Positions 30,246 through 39,698 of a DNA stretch of 64,000 bases are shown one piece after another. Under the pieces are notes generated by a model that searched no databases, was not told the DNA's origin, and saw nothing but the letters and a program-made list of their open reading frames with translations. The stretch lies in NCBI GenBank assembly GCA_903909605.1, contig CAIVWH010000010.1, forward strand, positions 89,798 through 153,797, written 5' to 3'. Position 1 is the stretch's first letter, and each line of letters opens with the position of its first letter. The DNA comes from an uncultured Micrococcales bacterium (lineage in GTDB: Bacteria > Actinomycetota > Actinomycetes > Actinomycetales > Microbacteriaceae). The position numbers and the translations under genes are program-made.

Positions 30246-31240
30246 TTCTTGGCCGCCCCCTTCGCCGCCTGCTTAGCCTGCTGCTTTTCGTCGAAACGGG
30301 TGTAGGCATCCACAATCTTTGCGACCAGCGAGTGGCGAACCACGTCATCCGAGGTTAGGTAGCAGAATTTCAGGTCGGCAACCTGATCGAGCACCTCTGT
30401 TGCCGTCTTGAGCCCGGAAACGCCGTTCGGCAGGTCAATCTGGGTGGCATCGCCGGTGACCACCATCTTCGAGTTGAAACCGAGACGGGTGAGAAACATC
30501 TTCATCTGCTCTTTGGTGGTGTTTTGAGCCTCGTCGAGAATGATGAAGGAATCGTTGAGCGTGCGACCACGCATGTATGCGAGTGGAGCCACCTCGATTG
30601 TGCCGCCTGCCATCAGCTTTGGCACGGCATCCGGGTCGAGCATCTCGTGCAGTGCGTCAAATAGCGGGCGCAGGTATGGGTCAATCTTCTCGTTTAGCGT
30701 GCCGGGCAAGAATCCAAGCCGCTCGCCCGCCTCGACTGCAGGTCGGGTGAGGATGATACGGCTGATTTCCTTGCGCTGTAGGGCCTGCACGGCCTTCGCC
30801 ATCGCGAGATAGGTCTTTCCGGTTCCTGCCGGGCCGATGCCAAAGACGATGGTGTGCTCGTCGATTGCATCGACGTATTGCTTCTGACCTATGGTCTTTG
30901 GTCGAATGCTTTTGCCGCGCGAGGAGAGAATGCTCTGACTGAGCACGTCGGCGGGGCGCACAGATTCGTCGATCATCTTGGCCGAGCGAGAAACAGCCTG
31001 CGGCTCTAGCTGCTGCCCGCCTGCGACCAGTTCGATCATCTCGGCAACTAGTGCGCGAACGGCCTCGACATCCTTGCGCGGGCCCTGCAATGAGATCTTG
31101 TTTGACCTAACCAGAACGTCGACCGTCGGAAAGGTTGATTCGAGCGTGCGCAGCAGTCCATCGTTGGTGCCGAGCAGGTTCACCATTGGAACGCTGGTGA
31201 CTTCAATGAACTCGCGCACCGGTTGATTGTTAGTAGTCAT
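30242..31240 (-). CDS. ybeZ: PhoH-like ATPase (YbeZ)
   Basis: 332 residues. An N-terminal small KH-like region precedes the PhoH ATPase core: Walker A GPAGTGKTYLAMA, Walker B FIILDEAQNTT and sensor region VTGDATQIDLP. Thought to work with YbeY in RNA metabolism; an ATP-dependent RNA-related role is known for the family only in outline. The C-terminus is short and Lys/Ala-rich. It starts directly after hinT's stop (one base apart). Confidence 0.92.
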   Translation of the reverse strand: MTTNNQPVREFIEVTSVPMVNLLGTNDGLLRTLESTFPTVDVLVRSNKISLQGPRKDVEAVRALVAEMIELVAGGQQLEPQAVSRSAKMIDESVRPADVLSQSILSSRGKSIRPKTIGQKQYVDAIDEHTIVFGIGPAGTGKTYLAMAKAVQALQRKEISRIILTRPAVEAGERLGFLPGTLNEKIDPYLRPLFDALHEMLDPDAVPKLMAGGTIEVAPLAYMRGRTLNDSFIILDEAQNTTKEQMKMFLTRLGFNSKMVVTGDATQIDLPNGVSGLKTATEVLDQVADLKFCYLTSDDVVRHSLVAKIVDAYTRFDEKQQAKQAAKGAAKK

Positions 31241-31573
31241 CTAGGCCTTGGGGGTCTTGCTCAAGATGTGCCCGTGCGCGTGAAAGACGGTTTGGCCCGC
31301 CTCGCTGCCGGTGTTGAAGGTGAAGCGGAAAGAACCTGTTGAAACATCGCTGGCCACCTTGGAGCCGAGTTGAATCAGGTCGACAAGTGCAGGCGGGTTT
31401 GCAAATGCCAATTCGGCGATGTTGCCGTGGTGTTCCCGTGGCACCACCAGCACATGGATGGCCTGCTTTGGGTCGATGTCGTTAAACGCAATGGCGTGTT
31501 CAGACTCCGCAATGAGCTTGGCCGGGATCTCTCCCGAGATGATCTTGCAAAAAATGCAATCCTGATTGGTCAA
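31241..31573 (-). CDS. hinT: HIT-family nucleotide-binding protein (HinT-like)
   Basis: 110 residues with the histidine-triad signature VFHAHGHIL (His-x-His-x-His) and the N-terminal DCIFCKIISGEIPAK block. Hydrolyses nucleoside phosphoramidates. TTG start chosen because GGAGG lies four to nine bases upstream. Part of the hrcA-dnaJ-rsmE-hinT-phoH operon. Confidence 0.92.
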   Translation of the reverse strand: MTNQDCIFCKIISGEIPAKLIAESEHAIAFNDIDPKQAIHVLVVPREHHGNIAELAFANPPALVDLIQLGSKVASDVSTGSFRFTFNTGSEAGQTVFHAHGHILSKTPKA

Positions 31574-31608
31574 TTTGCCTCCGAGAGCAAGTTTAGAGTT
31601 TGCGGTGC

Positions 31609-32370
31609 CTAGCGGTAACTGCCGTTTGCCGCATTGATAACCGCGATGGCGGCCATGCCGGCTGTCGATGTGCGCAGAATGTCGCTGCCCAAGTGCACAC
31701 GGATGGCCCCTGCCGCTTCAAACAGTTCAAGCTCGGTCTCTGAGATTCCACCCTCTGGCCCAACGACAAGGGTTACCTCGCGAATGGAGGCATCTGCGGT
31801 GATGCTTTCGACGGCCTGGCTCAGCCCCTTGGTGGAGGTCGGGTCGAGCACCAGCACGGTGCCTAGATCGCGGTTGCGAATGAAGATCGCCAGAGCCTCG
31901 GTCGAGACCAGCGGCTCAACCTCTGGAAACCAGGCGCGAATGGCCTGTTTGCCGGCCTCGTCACAGATGACCTGCCAGCGGTCGCGACCCTTGATGGCTT
32001 TGGCTTCATCCCAGCGCGAAATCGAACGCTCGGCCTGCCACGGAGTCACGGCAATTGCCCCGAGTTCGGTTGCGGCCTGAACCGCGAGCTCGTCGCGATC
32101 GCCCTTGGCGAGAGCCTGCACCAGACGAATGCGCAGAGCGGGTTCGCCAACGCGCTCGGCCGATTCGACCTTGATGCTGATCGATTTTGGAGCAACCCCG
32201 CTGACGCTGCCTCGAACCTGTGCCCCGCGGCCGTCGGTCAGTGCAATTGCCTCGCCCACGCGCATCCGGCGAACCGAAGCGGCGTGCTTGCCCTCGTCGC
32301 CGTCGAGTAAAACGGTTGAACCAATCTCGGGCAACGCGTCGAAATTTCTCTTGAACCGCGGCTCGACCAT
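31609..32370 (-). CDS. rsmE: 16S rRNA m3U1498 methyltransferase
   Basis: 253 residues of the SPOUT class. PUA-like N-terminus (HAASVRRMRVGEAIALTDG) and the knotted C-terminal AdoMet site LVVGPEGGISETELELFE, then LGSDILRTSTAG. It begins three bases after dnaJ. dnaJ-rsmE adjacency is widespread. Confidence 0.94.
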   Translation of the reverse strand: MVEPRFKRNFDALPEIGSTVLLDGDEGKHAASVRRMRVGEAIALTDGRGAQVRGSVSGVAPKSISIKVESAERVGEPALRIRLVQALAKGDRDELAVQAATELGAIAVTPWQAERSISRWDEAKAIKGRDRWQVICDEAGKQAIRAWFPEVEPLVSTEALAIFIRNRDLGTVLVLDPTSTKGLSQAVESITADASIREVTLVVGPEGGISETELELFEAAGAIRVHLGSDILRTSTAGMAAIAVINAANGSYR

Positions 32371-32373
32371 GAG

Positions 32374-33453
32374 CTACTTCTTGCGTTTCGAGTAAGCGCC
32401 GGCGATGTGCTTGCGCATTGAAATTTTCTCGCCGCCGCGAAGTTCGCTCAGCTGACGGAAGAGCTCTTTCTGCTTTCCATCGAGTTTGGTTGGAGTAACC
32501 ACCTGGAACGTGACCACGAGATCGCCTCGTCCGTGTCCGCGAAGATGCGTGACGCCCTTGTTTTTGATTGTGTGCTGGTCGCCGCTTTGCACACCGGGTT
32601 CAATCTGAACATCGAGTACGCCATCGAAGGTTTCGATTTTTGTTCGAGCGCCGAGGGCCGCATCTGCAAGAGGCACCTCGACGGTGCAGTGCAGGTCATC
32701 TGCCTGACGTGAATAGAAATCGTCGGCGCGAACTGTGATGTCGACGTAGATGTCGCCATTCGGGCCTCCGGCGAAACCGACTTCGCCCTGTCCGCTGAGC
32801 TGAAGTCGCAGCCCATCTTCGACGCCTGCTGGGATGTTCAACTCAAGAGTGCGACGAGCGCGGGTTCGCCCCTGCCCGCGACAGTCAACGCAAGGGTCCT
32901 TGATTACCTGACCGAATCCGCGGCAGGCATTGCAGGGCTGCGAGGTAACCACATTGCCCAGCAACGAACGCACCTGGCGCTGAATCATTCCGCTACCGCG
33001 ACAGACATCGCAGGTCGAGGCGCTGCTGCCAGGCTGCGAGCAAGAACCGTTACAGGTTGCACACAGAACGGCGGTATCGATCTCGATTTCCTTGGCGACC
33101 CCGAAGACCACCTCGGCCAGACTGAGCTCGACCCGAAGAAGTGCGTCTTGGCCGCGTTCCTGCCGACTGCGCGGGCCTCGCGCCTGAGCGCCACCAAAGA
33201 AGGTGTCGAAGATGTCTCCGAAGCCGAAGCCGCCCATGCCGCCGAACGGGTCGTTGCCACCCATGTCGTATTTGCGACGTTCATCCGGGTCGCTGAGTAC
33301 CTCGTAAGCGTGGGTGACGGCCTTGAAACGCTCCTGTGCGTCCTCGGCCGGATTCACATCTGGGTGCAGTTCCCGGGCAAGCCTGCGATAGGCCTTCTTG
33401 ATTTCGTCTTCGCTAGCCTCGCGCGAGACTCCAAGCGCTTCGTAGTGGTCCAC
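32374..33453 (-). CDS. dnaJ: Chaperone DnaJ
   Basis: Co-chaperone stimulating DnaK. 359 residues: J domain with HPD (LHPDVNP), a short Gly/Phe segment ([12 protein letters not shown]), four zinc-finger repeats ([32 protein letters not shown]) and the substrate-binding C-terminus. The first repeat ends in Cys instead of Gly. Its start overlaps the hrcA stop by one base, so it is under the same HrcA/CIRCE control; this is the DnaJ2 type of Actinobacteria. Confidence 0.96.
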   Translation of the reverse strand: MDHYEALGVSREASEDEIKKAYRRLARELHPDVNPAEDAQERFKAVTHAYEVLSDPDERRKYDMGGNDPFGGMGGFGFGDIFDTFFGGAQARGPRSRQERGQDALLRVELSLAEVVFGVAKEIEIDTAVLCATCNGSCSQPGSSASTCDVCRGSGMIQRQVRSLLGNVVTSQPCNACRGFGQVIKDPCVDCRGQGRTRARRTLELNIPAGVEDGLRLQLSGQGEVGFAGGPNGDIYVDITVRADDFYSRQADDLHCTVEVPLADAALGARTKIETFDGVLDVQIEPGVQSGDQHTIKNKGVTHLRGHGRGDLVVTFQVVTPTKLDGKQKELFRQLSELRGGEKISMRKHIAGAYSKRKK

Positions 33454-34469
33454 TAAATCCCTCCGAGGGTTTGAGTCAAATACCTGGCAACGGCGCGCAC
33501 CGCTGCGATGTTGTTGCTGTAGTTCATTCGGGTTGGGCCGAGCACTCCAACCTTGGCAACCTCAGCACCCTGCTTCTCGTAGCTGCCGATCACAATCGAG
33601 CTCGAGGCGAACTGGTCGAGCGGGTTCTCGCTTCCGATTCGAAGCGCGACCCCGTGTTGTTCTGCCTGCAATTCTTGGATGAGCTTGAGCAAGACCACCT
33701 GCTCTTCGATGGCTTCAAGCAGCGGAGAAATGTTTGCTCGCAGGTCTTCACTTTTTGCCAGGTTTGCCGTTCCGGCCAAGATGATTTTGTCTTGACGATT
33801 GGCATCGACCAAATCGAGCAGTGCGACCTCAACGGCAGTGAACAAGACCAAGTCTTTTGGAGCTATTGCCCCGCGCAGATCGCTCAGCGCCTTTGCCACG
33901 TTTGCCAACGGTTGGTCGGAAAGCGTTGCAAGTTTTTCACGAAGGGCTTCTACCTGAGTGGCATCTACGGCTTCGCCGAGAATCGCCATGTGCTGCTGCA
34001 CGCGAGAGACATCGGTGACAAGCAGAATGATCACCTGATGAGCATCAATCTGCACGAGTTGAATGTTCTTGACTCGCCCGTTTTCTAGAGACGGATACTG
34101 AACCATCGCCACCTGATTGGTGAGCTGCGAAAGCACACGTACAGTTCGACCAAGGATTTCATCCAAGTCGCTGCTACCCTGCATGAAGTTTTCAATTGCC
34201 GTGCGCTCTGCGATGCTCAGCGGCTTGACCTCACCGAGGCGATCGACAAACATTCGATAGCCCTTGTCTGTGGGGATGCGCCCGCTTGAGGTGTGCGGGG
34301 CCACGATGAGCTGCTCGTCCTCTAGAAGCGCCATCTCGTTGCGGATGGTTGCGGACGATACGGAGAAACCGTGGCGCTCGACTAGGCTCTTGCTACCCAC
34401 GGGCTGACTGGTTTCGATGTAGTCGTTGACGATGGCGCGAAGCACCTCGAGACTGCGCTCTGGAATCAT
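33453..34469 (-). CDS. hrcA: Heat-inducible transcription repressor HrcA
   Basis: 338 residues from the ATG chosen because GAGG stands five to six bases upstream; a GTG six bases earlier is too close to it. Winged-helix N-terminus ([33 protein letters not shown]) and the GAF-like dimerisation core. HrcA binds CIRCE and releases it on heat stress, helped by GroE. The CIRCE copy 10 bases upstream makes the hrcA-dnaJ unit autoregulated. Confidence 0.95.
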   Translation of the reverse strand: MIPERSLEVLRAIVNDYIETSQPVGSKSLVERHGFSVSSATIRNEMALLEDEQLIVAPHTSSGRIPTDKGYRMFVDRLGEVKPLSIAERTAIENFMQGSSDLDEILGRTVRVLSQLTNQVAMVQYPSLENGRVKNIQLVQIDAHQVIILLVTDVSRVQQHMAILGEAVDATQVEALREKLATLSDQPLANVAKALSDLRGAIAPKDLVLFTAVEVALLDLVDANRQDKIILAGTANLAKSEDLRANISPLLEAIEEQVVLLKLIQELQAEQHGVALRIGSENPLDQFASSSIVIGSYEKQGAEVAKVGVLGPTRMNYSNNIAAVRAVARYLTQTLGGI

Positions 34470-34479
34470 GGTCACCTCG

Positions 34480-34506
34480 TTAGCACTCGCTCTGTCTGAG
34501 TGCCAA
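34480..34506. promoter_or_regulatory. CIRCE operator, between hrcA and DUF4870
   Basis: TTAGCACTC-N9-GAGTGCCAA on the plus strand, one base off the consensus inverted repeat. On the minus side a TAAAAT -10 (34506-34511) abuts it. On the plus side it ends 20 bases before a TATGCT -10 (34527-34532) for the divergent gene, covering that promoter's -35 position. Confidence 0.93.
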
Positions 34507-34538
34507 TTTTACCCTCAGCCGCCATTTATGCTCTAGAT

Positions 34539-34883
34539 ATGACCAATCCATATGCGTCGGGGCGCGCCTGGACCCCAGAGGACGAGAAGACCGCTGCAGT
34601 TCTGGTGCACGCTTTATCAATCCCCTTCGAATTTCTTTCACCTCTAATCGGCTACCTTGCCTTCAAAGACCGCGGCCCGTTCGTGAAACATCACACCAAA
34701 GAGGCGCTCAACTTTTCGCTCACACTGCTGATTGCATATGTTGTGCTTGCCATTTCAGTCATCGGCCTCCTGGTGATCTGGGCAGTGCCGGTCTATGCAC
34801 TGGTCTTCAGAATCATTTCCGCGGTCAAGGCATCGCAGGGCGAGTTTTACAAGTACCCGCTCACGATTCGATTCATCAAGTAG
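34539..34883 (+). CDS. DUF4870 family small membrane protein
   Basis: 114 residues from the ATG at 34539 (MTNPYASGRAWTPEDEKTAA). Two or three hydrophobic segments and the family's FKDRGPFVKHHTKEALNF motif. Function unknown. TATGCT lies six bases upstream with no Shine-Dalgarno, suggesting a leaderless transcript whose promoter overlaps the CIRCE operator shared with hrcA. The longer frame starting at 34500 would begin inside CIRCE and is rejected. It is a lone plus-strand gene inside a long leftward block. Confidence 0.8.
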   Translation: MTNPYASGRAWTPEDEKTAAVLVHALSIPFEFLSPLIGYLAFKDRGPFVKHHTKEALNFSLTLLIAYVVLAISVIGLLVIWAVPVYALVFRIISAVKASQGEFYKYPLTIRFIK

Positions 34884-34886
34884 CCG

Positions 34887-36116
34887 CTACCCCAAGAGGT
34901 CGCGAACCAACGCGTCGGCCAACAAACGCCCCTTGAGGGTCAGGGTCAAATTGCCACGGATGGCCTCAACCGCATCAACCAGCCCATCTGCGATCGCCTG
35001 GCTAATTGGCTGGGACGCATTCGGGTTCAGCGCTTTGACCACGTCGATGCTCACGCCGTCGCTAATTCGTACCTCGAGCAAGACTCGTTCGAAAAGTCTG
35101 GTGCGTTCATCTAAAACCTCACGGGCGAGTGCCGGAGACTGCCCAGCCAGAAGCTTTTGCGCGTAAGTCGCCGGGTGTTTCACGTTCCACCACCTGGTTC
35201 CGCCGATGTGTGAGTGAGCACCGGGCCCGAAACCCCACCAGTCGTTCGATTTCCAATAGGCAAGGTTGTGAGCGCTGCGCGAGCTAGCACCCCGCGACCA
35301 GTTGCTCACCTCATACCATTCGAAATCTGCAGCGCTGAATGCTGCATCGGCGATCTCGTATTTTTCTACCTGCTCGTCTTCGTTTGGTTCGGGCAATTCA
35401 CCAGAGCGAATTTGTCTTGCCAGCTTTGTGCCCGGCTCCACAATCAGCGAGTAGGCGCTGATGTGATCGGCCCCCAGTGCGAGTGCGGCATCCAGCGAGC
35501 GTTTCCACTGGTCGATTGATTCTCCCGGTGCACCGTAGATCAAGTCGACGGAGGCCTGCAGTCCCGCATCCTTGGCGGCATGTACCGCCAACTCAACATT
35601 TGCACGATCGTGACTGCGATCGAGTATCGCGAGCACCTCGGGCACCGCCGACTGCATGCCAATCGAAACCCTGGTGAAACCGCCTGCAGCCAGGGTTTGC
35701 AGATAGCGGGCATCGACGTTGTCTGGGTTGGCCTCTGTGGTTACCTCTGCCCCGGCTGCAATGCCGAACCCGTCACGCAGTTTCGCGAGCACGTTGACAA
35801 GCTCTTCGGCACGCAGCTGCGTGGGGGTGCCGCCACCAAAGAACACTGTGGAGAGTTCGCGTTCGGGCAATCCGGCCGAGCGTACGACCCGCTTGGCGAG
35901 TTCCAGCTCAAGGCTGAGGTCATCCAAGAATGATGACGGAGTTACGCCGCGCAATTCGGTGGCGGTGTAGGTGTTGAAGTCGCAGTAACCGCAGCGCACT
36001 CGACAAAACGGGATGTGCACATACGCGTGCATGCTGCGCAGCTGGGCGTCGACTGCAGCAGAATCGGGAAGTTCGCCAGTAGCCGGGGCCGGATCCCCCT
36101 CGGGCAAACTAGCCAT
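34887..36116 (-). CDS. hemW: Heme chaperone HemW (radical SAM)
   Basis: 409 residues. Radical SAM 4Fe-4S motif HIPFCRVRCGYC (Cys38, Cys42, Cys45) followed by the HemN/HemW-type GGGTPTQL and TTEANPDNVD segments. The extra N-terminal Cys spacing of true coproporphyrinogen oxidase HemN is absent, so heme trafficking (HemW) is the better call. Overlaps the lepA stop by one base; lepA-hemW-hrcA-dnaJ order is common. Confidence 0.93.
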   Translation of the reverse strand: MASLPEGDPAPATGELPDSAAVDAQLRSMHAYVHIPFCRVRCGYCDFNTYTATELRGVTPSSFLDDLSLELELAKRVVRSAGLPERELSTVFFGGGTPTQLRAEELVNVLAKLRDGFGIAAGAEVTTEANPDNVDARYLQTLAAGGFTRVSIGMQSAVPEVLAILDRSHDRANVELAVHAAKDAGLQASVDLIYGAPGESIDQWKRSLDAALALGADHISAYSLIVEPGTKLARQIRSGELPEPNEDEQVEKYEIADAAFSAADFEWYEVSNWSRGASSRSAHNLAYWKSNDWWGFGPGAHSHIGGTRWWNVKHPATYAQKLLAGQSPALAREVLDERTRLFERVLLEVRISDGVSIDVVKALNPNASQPISQAIADGLVDAVEAIRGNLTLTLKGRLLADALVRDLLG

Positions 36117-37975
36117 TACTTGCCCTTCTTCTCGCCCTTTTTCTCGCCGTCGGTAGACAGCGCGGCGATGAACGCCTCCTGAGGAACCTCAACGCGACCA
36201 ACCATCTTCATGCGCTTCTTACCCTCTTTTTGCTTCTCAAGCAGTTTGCGCTTTCGACTGATGTCACCGCCGTAACACTTGGCCAGAACGTCCTTGCGCA
36301 TTGCGCGAATCGATTCGCGAGCAATGATGCGTGCACCGATGGCTGCCTGAATAGGTACCTCGAATTGTTGGCGCGGGATGAGTTCGCGAAGTTTTCCGGT
36401 GATCATCACCCCGTATGCGTAGGCCTTGTCCTTGTGCACGATCGCACTGAAGGCATCAACCTGCTCGCCCTGCAGCAACAAGTCGACCTTGACCAGGTCG
36501 CCTTCGGCAAAGCCTATTTCTTCATAGTCGAGCGAGCCGTAGCCCTGCGTTTTGCTCTTGAGCTGGTCGAAGAAGTCGAAAACAATTTCGGCAAGCGGCA
36601 GCGTGTAGCGAAGTTGAACTCGATCCTCGCCAAGGTATTGCATGTCCACCAAATTGCCGCGGCGACCCTGGCACAGCTCCATGATGACGCCTACGTAATC
36701 CTTGGGCGAAAGGATGGTTGCGCGCACCATAGGCTCGAGCACTTTCTTAACCTTGCCGGTCGGAAACTCGCTCGGGTTGGTGACGGTCACTTCTTTGCCG
36801 TCATCCATGGTTACTTCGTAAACCACAGATGGCGCGGTGGCAATCAGATCGAGGCCGAATTCGCGCTCGAGACGCTCTGTAACGATTTCGAGGTGAAGCA
36901 GCCCTAAGAAGCCGCAGCGGAAGCCGAAGCCAAGTGCAACCGAGGTTTCAGGCTCGTATGCAAGTGCCGCGTCGCTGAGCTTCAGTTTGTCGAGCGCCTC
37001 GCGCAGATTCGGGTAGTCGCTTCCATCGATTGGGTAGATGCCCGAGTAAACCATAGGCAGCGGATCCTTGTAGCCCTTAAGCGCTTCGGTGGCCGGCTTC
37101 TGCGCGTTGGTGACAGTGTCGCCAACCTTCGACTGGCGAACATCCTTCACGCCGGTGATCAGGTAACCAACCTCGCCAACCCCTAGCCCCTTTGTCGGCT
37201 CTGGCTCGGGCGATGAGACTCCGATTTCAAGCAGTTCGTGCACGGCCTTGGTCGACATCATCTGGATGCGCTCGCGCGGAGCCAGCTTGCCGTCGATCAT
37301 TCGCACGTAGGTAACCACACCGCGGTAGGAGTCGTAGACAGAGTCGAAGATCATTGCGCGTGCTGGCGCGTTTGGGTCGCCAACCGGATTTGGAATCGTC
37401 GCAACGATTTTGTCGAGGAGAGCGTCGACGCCGACGCCGGTCTTGCCGGAAACGCGAAGGCAGTCTTCTGGGTTGCCACCGATTAGGTTGGCTAGTTCTT
37501 CGGCGTACTTTTCGGGCTGGGCGGCCGGCAGGTCAATCTTGTTGAGAACCGGAATGATCTCGAGGTCGTTCTCCATCGCCAGATACAGGTTGGCCAGAGT
37601 CTGCGCCTCGATGCCCTGGGCTGCATCGACAAGCAAGACGGCACCCTCGCAGGCAGCAAGAGAACGGGACACCTCGTAGGTGAAGTCGACGTGCCCGGGA
37701 GTATCGATCATGTTCAGCGCGTAGGTCTTGCCAGCAACTTCCCAAGGCATGCGAACGGCCTGCGACTTGATGGTGATGCCGCGCTCGCGCTCGATGTCCA
37801 TTCGGTCTAGGTACTGGGCACGCATCGAGCGGTCGTCGACGATGCCGGTGAGCTGCAGCATGCGGTCGGCAAGGGTCGACTTGCCGTGGTCGATGTGGGC
37901 GATGATGCAGAAATTGCGAATCAGCGAAGGGTCGGTCTTGGCCGGCTCAAGCCTGGTGGTAGCGCGTGGCGACAA
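36116..37975 (-). CDS. lepA: Elongation factor 4 (LepA)
   Basis: Ribosomal back-translocase/fidelity GTPase. I start at the TTG at 37975 ([19 protein letters not shown]) because AGAGG lies six bases upstream and related proteins begin here; the frame stays open to 38029. 619 residues: G1 [25 protein letters not shown], then domain II, and the LepA-specific C-terminal domain ending in a Lys-rich tail. Complete. Confidence 0.94.
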   Translation of the reverse strand: MSPRATTRLEPAKTDPSLIRNFCIIAHIDHGKSTLADRMLQLTGIVDDRSMRAQYLDRMDIERERGITIKSQAVRMPWEVAGKTYALNMIDTPGHVDFTYEVSRSLAACEGAVLLVDAAQGIEAQTLANLYLAMENDLEIIPVLNKIDLPAAQPEKYAEELANLIGGNPEDCLRVSGKTGVGVDALLDKIVATIPNPVGDPNAPARAMIFDSVYDSYRGVVTYVRMIDGKLAPRERIQMMSTKAVHELLEIGVSSPEPEPTKGLGVGEVGYLITGVKDVRQSKVGDTVTNAQKPATEALKGYKDPLPMVYSGIYPIDGSDYPNLREALDKLKLSDAALAYEPETSVALGFGFRCGFLGLLHLEIVTERLEREFGLDLIATAPSVVYEVTMDDGKEVTVTNPSEFPTGKVKKVLEPMVRATILSPKDYVGVIMELCQGRRGNLVDMQYLGEDRVQLRYTLPLAEIVFDFFDQLKSKTQGYGSLDYEEIGFAEGDLVKVDLLLQGEQVDAFSAIVHKDKAYAYGVMITGKLRELIPRQQFEVPIQAAIGARIIARESIRAMRKDVLAKCYGGDISRKRKLLEKQKEGKKRMKMVGRVEVPQEAFIAALSTDGEKKGEKKGK

Positions 37976-38043
37976 AAGAGACCTCTGAAAATCTGGGATT
38001 GGGACCCGGCCCCTGATGGCCGGACTCAACTATTCTCGCATAG

Positions 38044-38073
38044 TTGCCCAGAATTCCGCCTGACTGGTAGGGT
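38044..38073 (+). promoter_or_regulatory. Putative rpsT promoter
   Basis: TTGCCC (38044-38049), 18-bp spacer, TAGGGT (38068-38073). The transcript would have a ~90-base untranslated region containing a small hairpin (GGTTT/AAACC near 38131-38149) before the rpsT start. The 190-bp gap to lepA holds no ORF I can support. Confidence 0.55.
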
Positions 38074-38166
38074 TGGAAGTCGGTTCGGATGAGTGTCTCC
38101 ATCCATGACCCCCACCATCGCAATCCGTGGTTTTCACAATGGAAACCGCAACAACGAAAGTGAAAC

Positions 38167-38430
38167 ATGGCAAACATCAAGTCGCAGATCAAGCGAATTG
38201 GCACCAACGCAAAGGCTACTGAGCGCAACAAGGCAGTGAAGAGCGAAGTTAAGACCGCTGTTCGCGCCGCACGCGAGGCCGTTGCAACTGGAGACAAGGC
38301 AAAGGCAGTCGCTGCTGTTGCAGTAGCAGGCAAGAAGCTGGACAAGGCTGTTTCGAAGGGCGTAATCCACAAGAACCAGGCCGCAAACAAGAAGTCGGCA
38401 ATCGCCAAGAAGGCAGCCGGTCTCAAGTAG
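38167..38430 (+). CDS. rpsT: 30S ribosomal protein S20
   Basis: 87 residues, Lys/Ala-rich helical protein binding 16S rRNA; starts [20 protein letters not shown] and ends [15 protein letters not shown] preceded by GAAAGTG. Diverges from lepA, as in many Actinobacteria, and has its own terminator. Composition and length match the family fully. Confidence 0.97.
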   Translation: MANIKSQIKRIGTNAKATERNKAVKSEVKTAVRAAREAVATGDKAKAVAAVAVAGKKLDKAVSKGVIHKNQAANKKSAIAKKAAGLK

Positions 38431-38451
38431 GCCCTTCCGCAAGATTTATCG

Positions 38452-38484
38452 AAAGACTCGCCCTCGGGCGGGTCTTTTGTTTTA
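38452..38484 (+). terminator. Rho-independent terminator of rpsT
   Basis: AAAGACTCGCC pairs with GGCGGGTCTTT (one T-G wobble), CTCG loop, then TGTTTT. 22 bases after the rpsT stop. Confidence 0.88.
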
Positions 38485-38505
38485 ACTGGGGGTTGGGCCG
38501 CAGAG

Positions 38506-39696
38506 CTACTTGATGTGAACGTTGCGGCCGGCGAAGAAGCCGATGGCAACTTGGATGAGGGAAAGCAGCGCAACGAAAAGCGCGCCGGTCGTCCAACCGA
38601 TGGAATTTCCGATTGCGCCAACCGCGAAGGTTCCGATGCCGGCGATGAGGTAACCCCATCCCTGCGAGAAGGCGCTAAGAACGGTGGTCTGCGCTCTGGA
38701 ACTTGCCCGGGTTGCGACGAGCGAGAGCGACATCGGGAAGGTTGCCGTCTGCCCAACCGAAATCATGATGCCGGCGGTGATGATGGTTGCCGGATCGGTG
38801 TTGTGCTGACTAATCAAAAGCATCAGCAACAGGAAGCCAACCGTGGTGAAGCTCGACGCTAAGGCGGCGAGCCACGAGAGCGACTTCAACTTTGCGATCA
38901 ACGGTGCAAGTGCAAAGCCGGATGGAATACCGATGGCTGTTGCCAGGCCGAGATATGAACCGGCAGTCGAGGGAGCAACACCGATTGAGATGAGCATGGT
39001 TGGCAACCAACCGAGCAGCACATAGAAGCCAAGCGATTGAAGGCCGAAGAACAACAGGATTCCCCAGGCCACCGGGGAACGATAAACCGCTCGCGCTTCA
39101 TCTTTGGCGGCGTGGGCTGCAATCTGAATGTGAGGCTCCGACTCGCGAACTCTTGGCCACCAGAATGCGATTGCGAATAAAAGTGGCACATCTGGGGTAA
39201 GCATGGAGAGTTTCCAGTCGCCGAGCACCTGGCTCCAAGGAACAGCAAAAGCGGCCGCGAAACTGGCCGCGATGGCAAGCAGGGTTGTATAGACAGACGT
39301 CAGCAACGAGGCGCGATCGCCAAAGTCGGTTCGAACAAAGGTTGGTAGCAGCACGTTTGCTACTGCGATTGCAAGGCCAACCAGAATCGTGGCCAGCAGC
39401 AAAATCGAGTAGCCAAACCAGACTCGTGCGGCGATTGCCACCGCCAAGACCACGAGGGTCACGAACATCGCATGGTTTAGTCCGAAGCGCCGCATCAACC
39501 ATGGGGATATGAAAGCACCGAGCCCAAAGCAAAAGACCGGAACAGAAGCAAGCAGGCTCGCACTTGCCGGGTCTAGGTGTAGGTCGGTTGAAATGGTGTG
39601 CAAGAGCGAGCCGACCGCGGCAATAGGAGGCCTAAGCACCAGCGAGATAAAAATCAGTGCGAGCAGGGCAAGCCTGGTGTGCCGTTTCTGGTTCAC
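38506..39696 (-). CDS. MFS transporter, CynX/NimT-like
   Basis: 396 residues with about 12 membrane helices. RPPIAAVGSLL in helix 1 and the loop GDRASLLTSVYTTLLAI resemble the cyanate/nitroimidazole-type anion porter family. The substrate is not predictable. GTG start with AGG upstream; the gene starts two bases after holA ends, so it is co-transcribed with replication and competence genes by position only. Confidence 0.82.
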   Translation of the reverse strand: MNQKRHTRLALLALIFISLVLRPPIAAVGSLLHTISTDLHLDPASASLLASVPVFCFGLGAFISPWLMRRFGLNHAMFVTLVVLAVAIAARVWFGYSILLLATILVGLAIAVANVLLPTFVRTDFGDRASLLTSVYTTLLAIAASFAAAFAVPWSQVLGDWKLSMLTPDVPLLFAIAFWWPRVRESEPHIQIAAHAAKDEARAVYRSPVAWGILLFFGLQSLGFYVLLGWLPTMLISIGVAPSTAGSYLGLATAIGIPSGFALAPLIAKLKSLSWLAALASSFTTVGFLLLMLLISQHNTDPATIITAGIMISVGQTATFPMSLSLVATRASSRAQTTVLSAFSQGWGYLIAGIGTFAVGAIGNSIGWTTGALFVALLSLIQVAIGFFAGRNVHIK

Positions 39697-39698
39697 GT

